A stretch of DNA of 64,000 nt from positions 1 to 64,000 of the forward strand of contig RPGQ01000014.1 of the NCBI GenBank assembly GCA_004193595.1. The letters run 5' to 3'. The notes under the pieces are model-generated. The model ran no database searches, was not told where the DNA came from, and worked only from the letters and a program-made list of their open reading frames with translations. The translations under genes and the position numbers were made by a program. The stretch is from Desulfobacteraceae bacterium Eth-SRB2 (GTDB lineage Bacteria > Desulfobacterota > Desulfobacteria > Desulfobacterales > UBA11574). Below, one piece after another: positions 18,229-26,596 of this stretch (positions are counted from its first letter, which is position 1; each line of letters begins with the position of its first letter).

Positions 18229-21200
18229 TTATAATATTATTTCCCGACAGTGATCCAATAACGGTGCAAAGACCTCCTCTGAAATTTTTTCAAATTCATC
18301 GTCAAGGGGATCGGTTCTGCCGAAGCAACGTTCAAAATACGGATCTTGGGACTCTCCCCGTGCAAAATCGTTTCCGGTCCATTTGTTTCTGGCAGCGTTC
18401 AAAGCATCCGACTGGGACTGATGCTTGAGCAGGAGACGGCGCGCATATTCAAAGGAAGATTCGGGGAAAAAATGCAAGGGTTCGGACATGCCTTTCCAAA
18501 ACAGGTTCAGAAGATCGTTTAAAATATCAATACCGTTTGAAACCGGGGCAAATTCCCAGGCCGTATCTTTGCACAACAGAAGGCTTTTAACCGGTCGTAT
18601 TCCTTCAACCAAAACACTAAGGATAACATGATTAACCCACGTTGTTAAAATATATTTAGGATTTGCTTTTACATATCTAATCCGGATCAATCCCTGTTCA
18701 TAAACATCCGTAAGACGACCCCAAAGATTAAAGTCCGAAATGTTTATGTCAACCGTATGATCATCCAAGCGTTTGCCGGTGATGTGATCTTCAATTTTCC
18801 TGACAAAGCTTTCAGCATCCAGACTCATTTCATTATAGACAAATTTTCCCACATTCCCGTGAGGAAGTTGTCCAGAGGCCTTTTCCACAGGAAAAAAATC
18901 ATTGAGTTCTGATCCGGACAGCCGGTGTAACACCATTTCCTGCTCGATCATATATTTTTCCAGATGCCCCAGATTGAAATTTTCTCTTTCATCGTAACCA
19001 TGGGCCGTCTCATGCAAATAGACGCCCAAACGCTTTTCAAGGAGAAACTTGGCCGGGTTGCCAAAAAAGGCACTCAAGTCTTTTATATTAAGATGTTTCC
19101 ATTCTTGGGAAGGATCGGGCAGCTTACCGGAAATTAAAGAGGGAATGTCTTTGTGTTCATACCGGCTGCGACTGGCTGCAAAATTTTCCTTAGAATAGGT
19201 GAACAGTTTTCCGCCGGTCTTAAAATATTCCGGTGAAAAGGCCTGAAGCCTGTGCCATGTTATGATCTGATCTTCTGAAAGCCCGAACCCTTCTTTAATA
19301 TAATCGATAAGTTCGCTCACAAGAACGCAAGGGGCAATCCCTGTGTTGTCACGAATGCTCTGGCCCACATAGCTGATATAAAATTTATTTCTGGCAGAGA
19401 TGATGGCTTCCAGGAAAAGATACTTGTCGTCATTTCGCCGTGACCGGTCCCCGATCCTCGGATTTTTTGCCATGAGATCAAAGCTTAATATTTTTGATTC
19501 CCTCGGGAACGCATCCATGTCCATCCCCACGAGACATACCACTTTAAAAGGGATGCTTCTCATGGGGAGCATGGCGCAAAAGGTCACACCGCTGGAGATA
19601 AAACCGGTTCCGAAATTTACACCTTCAAGAAGATTATCCAAAAAGGATTTCACCACCTCCATTTGGATTGGCCGATCAAATCCGGACAATTTTTCTGTCC
19701 GTGACATCTCATCCAGAATTCGTCTCAGAACCTGTAATTCCCGTTCCGAATCCTCATCCGACACGAAAAACTCCTCTAAGATTTCAATAAGCTTCCCGTG
19801 CCAATCACCTAATGTTCGGGGCGTGTCAAGGGAGCCCATGCAGTGAAAAACCCGGTCCAAGAAGTTCAGAAATTTACCCAGTATCTTTACGTCTCCTCCT
19901 TCAATGGGATCATAAGGGAGTATTCCTGAAAACAGTTTACGGTCCAGGCCCGGCATGGCATATCCCAAAAGAAGTCTCTCGATTCCGGCTTTCCATGTAT
20001 TTTCAGAAAAACCGGGAAGCCCAAGCCTGCGACGGAAATCAGCATCCATTCCCCACCGGATATTGGTTTCTTTAATCCAGCGTTCTATAATTTCAATGTC
20101 CGATTCACTCAGACCGAATTTCTCTTTTATGCCCGCAGATTCCAGCACCGCCATCACACGGGTTGTGCCGAGCCTGCTGCCTTTAAGATCGAGTATGGAC
20201 ATAAATCCCTGGATGATACGGCCCTCTGTTCTTAATGCCCGGTCCGCAATGGTGAAAGGAATCCCAAGTGCTTTATCTGTCTGTGCGTCAAACACGGCCT
20301 GTATGAAGGGTGCATAGGATTCTATATCAGGGGCCATTACCACAATATCTTTGGGCAAAAGATCAGGATCTTCTTCAAACATGGCCAGAAGATTATCATG
20401 GAGAACTTCGATTTCCCGCATGGGACTGTGGCAGGAATGAATTTGAATTGAAGTGTCAACATCCTGTTGCAGGGTGTCCGTGTGAGGTGATGGGAAAGAC
20501 ATATGGCCGGGTTCAAGGTCGGGAACCGAATCCTGGGAGTAACATTTTCGGTCCTTTAAATTGTGAATATCCCATTGGATTTTAGAAAGCATATGATGCT
20601 CGTCCGGGTCCTTGAATTGTTCGAACATCCGGCAATTCATCCCGCTGATCATTGAAAAGAAATTTCTCCCCAAAGTCCCCATGGAGGCCAGGAGCCGGTT
20701 CCCTTCTTCCAGATAGAGTTCCTCTGTGACCCCTGTTGATGTTATATATTTTTTCCGTATCTCTTTTATTTGCCTGGGGGAAACGATCTCCGCCCAATAT
20801 TCCCGGCAGGGATTCATCAGAAAAAGATTCACCTGAGAACGCCGGGATATTTCAATAAATGCCTCCAGATGAAACGGCGGCAAATAAGATATCCCGAATA
20901 TGGATATGCGATGGGGAAGATTTTCTATTTCATGGGGTTGTTTTTTGATCTTTTGAAGAAGGGTTTTTCTCATCCGGGCTCGATGTAAATTTTTTGTTCC
21001 GGATGAGATTTCTCTCCAGAGCTGTGCCTGCCAGTGGTTTTCCTTGCCTTTTTCCCATCCAAAAATCATTTCCGGCCGGAAAACAAGATACTGGTCAAAC
21101 AGATTTGCTATTTTTTGAGAAATCTGAAACCGCTTCATCCCATTTTTATCATGGGCCATATATCTTTTCAGGCTTTCATACCCCGGTAAATCAATGGATG

Positions 21201-21504
21201 ACTGCAAGACATTCATGATCTTGAATGTCATTGTTACCGGATCAAACGGGGAGTCTTCCGGTAAATCAGGAATTATTTTTTTAACAATTTCCTGTAAAAA
21301 CCGGTTGGGGAAAAGAAAAGAACAGTTGGCGCAAATACCGTTGTGGCCGGCGATCTCCATGGAAACCCAGCGTTCCATTCCCCGGCTCTGGACAACGATA
21401 ATCTCCGGGACAAGGGGAGAGGGCAGGGGTTCTCCGACAATCCGCGCCAGTTGTTGGGCAAGGATCTCCATGTGGTTGCCGGTATATATTTTAAGGTTAT
21501 GCAT
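18229..21504 (-). CDS. recC: RecC, exonuclease V gamma subunit
   Basis: The 1091-residue protein is a full-length RecC. The N-terminus has inactive helicase-like motifs (VVQSRGMERWVSMEIA, CANCSFLFPNRFLQEI), the middle VMAPDIESYAPFIQAVFD and FCAMLPMRSIPFKVVCLVGM, and the C-terminus the nuclease-like fold. RecC recognises Chi within RecBCD and splits the duplex during double-strand break repair. recB and recD, normally adjacent, are not in the window, which is unusual. ATG at 21504 has only a weak ribosome site. A diverged piece of this gene is present at 15869-16006. Confidence 0.9.
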   Translation of the reverse strand: MHNLKIYTGNHMEILAQQLARIVGEPLPSPLVPEIIVVQSRGMERWVSMEIAGHNGICANCSFLFPNRFLQEIVKKIIPDLPEDSPFDPVTMTFKIMNVLQSSIDLPGYESLKRYMAHDKNGMKRFQISQKIANLFDQYLVFRPEMIFGWEKGKENHWQAQLWREISSGTKNLHRARMRKTLLQKIKKQPHEIENLPHRISIFGISYLPPFHLEAFIEISRRSQVNLFLMNPCREYWAEIVSPRQIKEIRKKYITSTGVTEELYLEEGNRLLASMGTLGRNFFSMISGMNCRMFEQFKDPDEHHMLSKIQWDIHNLKDRKCYSQDSVPDLEPGHMSFPSPHTDTLQQDVDTSIQIHSCHSPMREIEVLHDNLLAMFEEDPDLLPKDIVVMAPDIESYAPFIQAVFDAQTDKALGIPFTIADRALRTEGRIIQGFMSILDLKGSRLGTTRVMAVLESAGIKEKFGLSESDIEIIERWIKETNIRWGMDADFRRRLGLPGFSENTWKAGIERLLLGYAMPGLDRKLFSGILPYDPIEGGDVKILGKFLNFLDRVFHCMGSLDTPRTLGDWHGKLIEILEEFFVSDEDSERELQVLRRILDEMSRTEKLSGFDRPIQMEVVKSFLDNLLEGVNFGTGFISSGVTFCAMLPMRSIPFKVVCLVGMDMDAFPRESKILSFDLMAKNPRIGDRSRRNDDKYLFLEAIISARNKFYISYVGQSIRDNTGIAPCVLVSELIDYIKEGFGLSEDQIITWHRLQAFSPEYFKTGGKLFTYSKENFAASRSRYEHKDIPSLISGKLPDPSQEWKHLNIKDLSAFFGNPAKFLLEKRLGVYLHETAHGYDERENFNLGHLEKYMIEQEMVLHRLSGSELNDFFPVEKASGQLPHGNVGKFVYNEMSLDAESFVRKIEDHITGKRLDDHTVDINISDFNLWGRLTDVYEQGLIRIRYVKANPKYILTTWVNHVILSVLVEGIRPVKSLLLCKDTAWEFAPVSNGIDILNDLLNLFWKGMSEPLHFFPESSFEYARRLLLKHQSQSDALNAARNKWTGNDFARGESQDPYFERCFGRTDPLDDEFEKISEEVFAPLLDHCREIIL

Positions 21505-21824
21505 GGATAGTCCTATATTGACAATCTACCACCTTTCTGTAAGGATTGTAAAGAGGACACGACCCTATAATGTTTCTGACTTGGGTCCGGTTTTTTTGTG
21601 TAGCCTAACCCGGACAAACCGGAATTGACTATTGAAAATTGAATATTTGTAGAAGTCGCTTCGCTCCGTCATTTTTTTGATAGGTCTTTTTAAAATTGAA
21701 ATAATTCCTTAAATTTTCAATATTCAATCGAAAATATTCAATCATTTGAAGATAGGAAAAATAGCCCAATTAATTTTTTTTGCCACAAAATGCAAGAATT
21801 TCACAATTACGGAACTAAGAAATT
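21505..21824. repeat. Spacer with ATTGAATATT word array
   Basis: Between the divergent recC and btuF genes, words of the type ATTGAAAATTGAATA (about 21627-21649) are followed by GTCGCTTCGCTC at 21655-21666, then by complementary words TTTTCAATATTCAATCG and ATATTCAATC near 21713-21745. The region could fold into an imperfect long hairpin. Promoters for both neighbours must be here, but none is clear. Confidence 0.55.
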
Positions 21825-22730
21825 ATGAAATATAAATCCAGAGCCATCTTTTTAATAGTAACCGCATTCCTATCTATTTTGATCGGAACACCATCTCATG
21901 CAAAAATCGTAACGGATCAGATGGAAAGAAAGATAACGGTTCCGGATAACCCGCAACGGGTTGTGGCCCTGGCCCCGAGTATCACGGAAATCATTTATGC
22001 CCTGGGTCGTGAAAATATTTTAAAAGGGGTAACCCTATATAGCGACTTTCCCCCTGCGGCCGTAAGTCTCCCCAAAGTGGGCTCTTATGTGCAGCTTAAC
22101 TTGGAAAAAATAGTGGCGTTAAAACCGGATCTTTGTATCGCTATCAAGGACGGCAATCCCAGGGTGGTGGCCCGCCGTCTGGAATCTCTTAAAATACCCG
22201 TATATGCGGTAGATCCTAAGAATCTGGAAACGGTTATGCAAACCGTTCTTAAAATCGGCAACCTTTTGAATGCCGACCAACAGGCCGACCTTCTGGTGCA
22301 ACGCATGCGGTCCCGGGTTTTTAAAGTTAAGTCCCGGGTGGCAACAGCCGGATACCGTCCCCGGGTCTTTTTCCAGATCGGTATCTCCCCTATTGTATCT
22401 GTGGGAACCCATACCTTTATACATGAACTCATTGTCCTCGCCGGCGGAAAAAACCTGGCCCAAGGGCCGGTTGCCTATCCGAGGTTCAGCCGGGAACAGG
22501 TCCTTATCCTTTCCCCGGAAGTCTTCATTATTACCTCCATGGCACGGGCCGCGGTTTTTGAGAAGGTCAAGGCGGAGTGGAGCCGCTGGCCGGATATGCC
22601 TGCGATTCGAGATCAGCGCATTTTTCTAGAAGACTCCAATTTTTTTGATCGCCCCACCCCCAGATTGGTGGACGGTCTTGAGTTGCTGGTCAAACTGATA
22701 CATCCCGAACTTTTTGATGAAACCCAGTGA
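21825..22730 (+). CDS. btuF: Periplasmic corrinoid/metal-chelate binding protein, BtuF-like
   Basis: The 301-residue protein starts with a signal peptide (hydrophobic to residue 25, cleavage near SHA). It has the two-lobe fold joined by a long helix of class III binding proteins: RVVALAPSITEIIYALG in lobe 1, PVYAVDPKNLETVM at the hinge and HELIVLAGGKNLA in lobe 2. Such proteins deliver vitamin B12 or ferric siderophores to an ABC importer; cobalamin fits the motifs and the region. It overlaps the permease gene by four bases (GTGA). No cobalamin riboswitch is seen in its leader. Confidence 0.82.
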   Translation: MKYKSRAIFLIVTAFLSILIGTPSHAKIVTDQMERKITVPDNPQRVVALAPSITEIIYALGRENILKGVTLYSDFPPAAVSLPKVGSYVQLNLEKIVALKPDLCIAIKDGNPRVVARRLESLKIPVYAVDPKNLETVMQTVLKIGNLLNADQQADLLVQRMRSRVFKVKSRVATAGYRPRVFFQIGISPIVSVGTHTFIHELIVLAGGKNLAQGPVAYPRFSREQVLILSPEVFIITSMARAAVFEKVKAEWSRWPDMPAIRDQRIFLEDSNFFDRPTPRLVDGLELLVKLIHPELFDETQ

Positions 22731-23737
22731 AACCTAAAACACCATTGCTCCTAAAACGACTGTCGGTTATTTCGTTGTGTCTTCTACTTGTGTTGCTTAT
22801 GGCAATGTTTCTGGGGATTTCCATGGGATCGACCACCAGTGGAATCAAGATGGTGTTTCAAAGTTTGCTTAAAACAAGAGAATCCGACCCCATGCTGGAT
22901 ACCATCATCTGGCAGATTCGCTTTCCACGGGTTTTGCTGGCAACCCTGGTGGGTGCGGCCCTTTCTCTGGGAGGTCTTGTTTTTCAGGCCCTGCTTCGTA
23001 ATCCCCTAGCGGAGCCGTACATCCTTGGAATTTCAGGAGGGTCGGCCATCGGAGCCATCATCGGAATCCTGATCGGACTCTCCAGGTTTCCCGGGGTAAG
23101 CCTCATGGCCTTTGCCGGAAGTATCGCTATCCTTTTGCTGATTCTGGTCATGTCCTCGGGACAAACCATTCTTAAAAAAGATGCACTCCTTCTTTCCGGG
23201 GTTATGGTAAACGCTTTCTGTGCGGCGGTCATCATGTTTCTCGTTTCCATGACCCAGGACTCCAGGCTTCATAATATTATTTTCTGGCTCATGGGGGATC
23301 TTTCAATGGTGGATATGGGCCATGTGGGAATACTTGCCGCAATACTTTGCCCCTGTTTTATCCTGATTTTCTGGTTTTCCAATTCCATGAATCTGCTCCT
23401 GATGGGCAAGGAAATGGCACAAACCCTGGGGGTAAATATAAAGACGGTAACGGTTATCCTGCTGGTAACCACGTCGTTTATGGTCAGCGCAACGGTTTCT
23501 TACTGCGGGCTTGTGGGTTTTGTGGGACTGGTTGTGCCGCATCTTCTTCGACTTGTTTTCGGGCCGGATCACCGGGTGCTTGTTCCGGCATGTGTTCTTG
23601 GCGGTGGCGCCTACCTTGTTTCTTGCGATGTCCTGGCAAGGGTTCTTCCCAAACAGGGCGAGATGCCTGCAGGGGTCATTACCGCAATGATCGGTGCACC
23701 CCTTTTTATTTTTTTATTAAAAAAAACCCGGCGATAA
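22727..23737 (+). CDS. btuC: FecCD/BtuC-type ABC transporter permease
   Basis: The 336-residue integral membrane protein has about ten helices. Family motifs include QIRFPRVLLATLVGAALSLG, GLVFQALLRNPLAEPYILG, SGGSAIGAIIG and the C-terminal GLVGFVGLVVPHLLR. It forms the inner-membrane channel with the ATPase encoded at 24049 and receives substrate from the binding protein. The start is GTG inside the btuF stop (GTGA), so the two are translationally coupled. A 300-bp repeat separates it from its ATPase gene. Confidence 0.87.
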   Translation: MKPKTPLLLKRLSVISLCLLLVLLMAMFLGISMGSTTSGIKMVFQSLLKTRESDPMLDTIIWQIRFPRVLLATLVGAALSLGGLVFQALLRNPLAEPYILGISGGSAIGAIIGILIGLSRFPGVSLMAFAGSIAILLLILVMSSGQTILKKDALLLSGVMVNAFCAAVIMFLVSMTQDSRLHNIIFWLMGDLSMVDMGHVGILAAILCPCFILIFWFSNSMNLLLMGKEMAQTLGVNIKTVTVILLVTTSFMVSATVSYCGLVGFVGLVVPHLLRLVFGPDHRVLVPACVLGGGAYLVSCDVLARVLPKQGEMPAGVITAMIGAPLFIFLLKKTRR

Positions 23738-23741
23738 TATG

Positions 23742-24046
23742 AACGTCTCGGAAATTTTACAATCTATTGGATATAAAGGTATTTTTTAGTCTTATATTTT
23801 TAACTCGGACATGGAATATTGGAATGATGGAATATTGGAATAATGATTTAAAGAAGATGATATTCCTCTATTTAATTCCCGCCAAGAGGAATTTTACAAT
23901 AACCCATCTTTCCATTTTCTCTCTGATCCGTAGATTTTACCCTCCGGCCTGTAAGCCCTACTGGCTGAAAGCGGCGTCGGAGGACCAGAACCCAATATTC
24001 CAGTGTTCCAATATTCCAACATTCCAATTGTGAGCGAAGCGAACTA
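23742..24046. repeat. Dispersed AACGTCTCGG repeat with GGAAT words, copy 2
   Basis: It begins GAACGTCTCGGAAATTTTAC, carries GGAATATTGGAATGATGGAAT and closes with complementary words (CCAATATTCCAGTGTTCC) and GTGAGCGAAGCGAACTAA. It sits between the permease and ATPase genes of one importer operon and ends two bases before the ATPase start codon, so it supplies that gene's leader. Compare 14915-15130 and 52915-53155. Confidence 0.7.
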
Positions 24047-24048
24047 AC

Positions 24049-24855
24049 TTGGCGATACATGTTAAAAATCTGAATTATGATTATGGGGATTTTCCGGCTC
24101 TGAAAAATCTTACTTTTTCTGTCACAACCGGTGATTTTTTCATTATCATAGGCCCAAACGGTTCCGGAAAAACCACATTGATGAAAGTGATGGCCGGGCT
24201 CTTGAAATCTCAAGTCGATGAACTGGAGATATTGAATCGTCCCATGGATCACTATAGCCGCAAAGCTCTGGCACAAACCATTGCTTTTGTCCCGCAGATG
24301 ATACCGGTGGATTTTCCTTTTACGGTAACCGAAATTGTACTTATGGGACGATCCCCCTACCTCGGTATTTTGGGAATCGAACAAGAAAAAGATTTGAAAA
24401 TTGCAACCCAAGCACTGGCTTTTACCGGCGTAGAACATCTGGCACATCGGAAATTAGACCAGTTAAGCGGCGGGGAACAGCAGCGGGTCTTTGTTGCAAA
24501 AGCCATTTGCCAGGAACCCGAAATTATTCTTCTGGATGAGCCCACCGCTTCTCTGGACCTTGCCCACCAGGTCCGGCTCATGGATTTAATGGAAAAATTA
24601 AAAAATGAAAGAGGGGTTACCGTGGTTATGGTTTCCCATGACGTCAATCTGGCGGCAATGTACGGCGATCGTTTGCTTTTACTCGATAAGGGAGAAATGG
24701 TGCGGCTGGGGGATCCAGGAGAGGTTCTCACGTTCCAAACCTTGGAACAGGTTTATGGCTGCACACTGTTGGTGGATGAGAGCCCTCTCGGTAAAACTCC
24801 GCGAGTGACGCCGGTGCCCCGAAAATATATGAATATCGGCAGGCAGGAAGAATAA
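24049..24855 (+). CDS. btuD: ABC transporter ATPase, BtuD/FecE-like
   Basis: The 268-residue nucleotide-binding protein has Walker A GPNGSGKTT, Q-loop VPQMIPVDFPFTVTEIV, signature LSGGEQQRV, Walker B IILLDEPTASLD and the switch His in VSHDVN. It drives the importer made with the preceding permease and binding protein. The start is TTG at 24049, immediately after a dispersed repeat, and no clear ribosome site remains; the original leader was probably displaced. The C-terminal tail (TPRVTPVPRKYMNI) is longer than in BtuD of E. coli. Confidence 0.85.
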   Translation: MAIHVKNLNYDYGDFPALKNLTFSVTTGDFFIIIGPNGSGKTTLMKVMAGLLKSQVDELEILNRPMDHYSRKALAQTIAFVPQMIPVDFPFTVTEIVLMGRSPYLGILGIEQEKDLKIATQALAFTGVEHLAHRKLDQLSGGEQQRVFVAKAICQEPEIILLDEPTASLDLAHQVRLMDLMEKLKNERGVTVVMVSHDVNLAAMYGDRLLLLDKGEMVRLGDPGEVLTFQTLEQVYGCTLLVDESPLGKTPRVTPVPRKYMNIGRQEE

Positions 24856-24891
24856 TACGTTGGCGTTCCCCGCAGGTTTAGCAAAATATAT

Positions 24892-25239
24892 TTATTCCAG
24901 ATCATAATGGAGCATCAAGGCTTGATTTACCTGAATCATGATTTTTTCCGGAAGATTTCCTATGGTTTTGACCAGACGGATCTTATCCACTGCCCGGGCC
25001 TGATTCACCATAATTTTTGAACGGGTTCTTAACCCTGCAGTGCCGGATGGTATTTCCACTTCGAAAGAATAAATGCGAGTAATATTAGAGGTAATCGGGG
25101 AGATAGAGATAATGGGAGAATAGGCATTATTTATGTCGTTAGAAACCACGAGTGCCGGGCGAGTTTTCCGGGCTTCAGCTCCCACGGTTGGATCAAAATT
25201 TACCAGAAAAACCTGTCCGCGCTTAATCGAGGCCATCAT
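24892..25239 (-). CDS. mazF: MazF/PemK-type mRNA interferase toxin
   Basis: The 115-residue protein has the PemK fold: RGQVFLVNFDPTVGAEARKTRPALVVSND, SPITSNI, GLRTRSKIMVNQARAVDK. The conserved Arg in the KTRP segment and the Ser/Thr of the second strand fit a sequence-specific ribonuclease that cuts mRNA in the cytoplasm. It overlaps the upstream antitoxin gene by 17 bases and starts ATG-ATG. It lies convergent to btuD. Both genes look intact, so the module is probably functional. Confidence 0.88.
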   Translation of the reverse strand: MMASIKRGQVFLVNFDPTVGAEARKTRPALVVSNDINNAYSPIISISPITSNITRIYSFEVEIPSGTAGLRTRSKIMVNQARAVDKIRLVKTIGNLPEKIMIQVNQALMLHYDLE

Positions 25240-25447
25240 TTACGGCTCCTTCAAGTTCCTTGTTGATTTCCCGGATCTCGGCGCCTGCCTCCTGGTATTC
25301 GACAGCAAGTCTTTGATCCCTTTTTTCCTTAAGCAATCGCTGAATCGCTTCAGTGATAAATTGGCTTCTTTTTCTGGATGCTGCTTCCTTAGACAGCTCA
25401 ACAAAGACTTCCTTGGGGAGGCTGACGTTAATACGTATGGTCTCCAT
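25223..25447 (-). CDS. Ribbon-helix-helix antitoxin for the MazF-type toxin
   Basis: A 74-residue protein begins METIRINVSLPKEVFVELSK, a typical ribbon-helix-helix DNA-binding start, followed by a charged C-terminal tail (EYQEAGAEIREINKELEG) that should wrap the toxin. ATG at 25447 follows GGGAG with 5-base spacing; the frame extends upstream to 25513 but that start has no ribosome site. It probably neutralises the toxin and represses the operon. The AT-rich stretch at 25470-25500 is a plausible operator region. Confidence 0.82.
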   Translation of the reverse strand: METIRINVSLPKEVFVELSKEAASRKRSQFITEAIQRLLKEKRDQRLAVEYQEAGAEIREINKELEGAVNDGLD

Positions 25448-25616
25448 TGTGTTCTCCCAGTGTGTTTTTAAATGAATAATAATATAAACCATTTTATATG
25501 TCAATGTTATCATGCTTTGAATATCTTGAAAAATGCCGGAAAGATTTGAAACATACCCCCATATGTTTCATGTGTTTTTTCTTGACACACAAAAAGCTTT
25601 ATTCTTATATTTTTAA

Positions 25617-25697
25617 CCGTTCACGGTTCAGATTTACCAGGTGACCCTAAAATCTCTGAACCTTGAATCCCTGAACCATTAAACCCTTGAACGGCTA
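25617..25697. repeat. Short word array (TGAACC/GGTTCA type)
   Basis: GTTCACGGTTCAGATT is followed by complementary-type words CTGAACCTTGAATCCCTGAACC and CCTTGAACGG. This is the same word-then-complement architecture as other spacers in this window but with a different word. It lies upstream of the HDOD gene. Confidence 0.4.
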
Positions 25698-25726
25698 ATT
25701 AGCTGGAAATGGAAAAGGAATGACCT

Positions 25727-26596
25727 ATGGAAAAAGATGAACTTCGAGCAAAAATCTATTCAAAGATAGATGAGATTCCAACACTTCCCGTAGTCATTCC
25801 AAAACTTTTAACCTTGATGGAAAGCGACAAGACTGACGCCGCCGATATCGCCGATGCAATTTCCCGTGATCCCGCACTTTCGTCAAAAATTCTGAAAGTC
25901 GCAAATTCTGCCTATTACGGTTTTTCAAAGGGAATATCCAGTCTTGAAAAGGCGGTACCCCTGCTCGGTTTTAACATGGTCCAATCCCTGGCGCTATCCA
26001 TCGGTGTCTTACGCAGCTTGCCCTCAGGAAAAAAATCCACCCATTTCTCACAACAGGATTTATGGATACACAGCTTGGCGGTAGCCACGGTTATGAAAGA
26101 ACTGGGTAAAAGATACGGAAAGGGAAATGACCGGGAATATCTTTTTATCATCGGTCTTCTCCACGATATCGGCAAAATTGTTCTGGATCAGTATTTTGGG
26201 GAACTTTTTCACCGTGCCTTAGAAGAATTCCATAATCTGGGAAATATCGAACTTCACCAGGCAGAAACCAGAGAAATCGGCGTTGATCATGGTGAGGTGG
26301 GTGCAATGCTTTTAACACGATGGAAATTTCCTGACAATATTTGTAATGCCATCGCCGTTCATCATGGATCAAAAATTCCGGAAGGAACAAATGCCGAGGA
26401 TGTTGCCATGCTGAGAATTGCCGATGTCCTGGCCCATGAACTTTCTCCGGAAGAGGGAGAAAATCCCATGCCTCCCGAGATTCGTGATGCTGATCTTAAA
26501 ATCCTTGAAATGAATGAAAATCAACTGGAAGATATTAGAGCTTATGTATTGGGCCATAAAGATGGAATTTATGATTTTTACAGATCTATGAGTTAA
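25727..26596 (+). CDS. HDOD-domain signalling protein
   Basis: The 289-residue protein is a single HDOD domain: EIPTLPVVIPKLLTLMES, then DAISRDPALSSKILKVANSA, and the vestigial HD region LLHDIGKIVLDQ. HDOD proteins act in signalling, motility and stress responses, often with two-component or cyclic-di-GMP systems; they usually lack phosphodiesterase activity. Here one His-Asp pair is kept (LLHDIGK), but the rest of the metal site is not obvious. GGAAAAGGA precedes ATG 25727. Its stop overlaps the stop of the convergent phosphorylase gene, leaving no terminator between them. Confidence 0.85.
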   Translation: MEKDELRAKIYSKIDEIPTLPVVIPKLLTLMESDKTDAADIADAISRDPALSSKILKVANSAYYGFSKGISSLEKAVPLLGFNMVQSLALSIGVLRSLPSGKKSTHFSQQDLWIHSLAVATVMKELGKRYGKGNDREYLFIIGLLHDIGKIVLDQYFGELFHRALEEFHNLGNIELHQAETREIGVDHGEVGAMLLTRWKFPDNICNAIAVHHGSKIPEGTNAEDVAMLRIADVLAHELSPEEGENPMPPEIRDADLKILEMNENQLEDIRAYVLGHKDGIYDFYRSMS

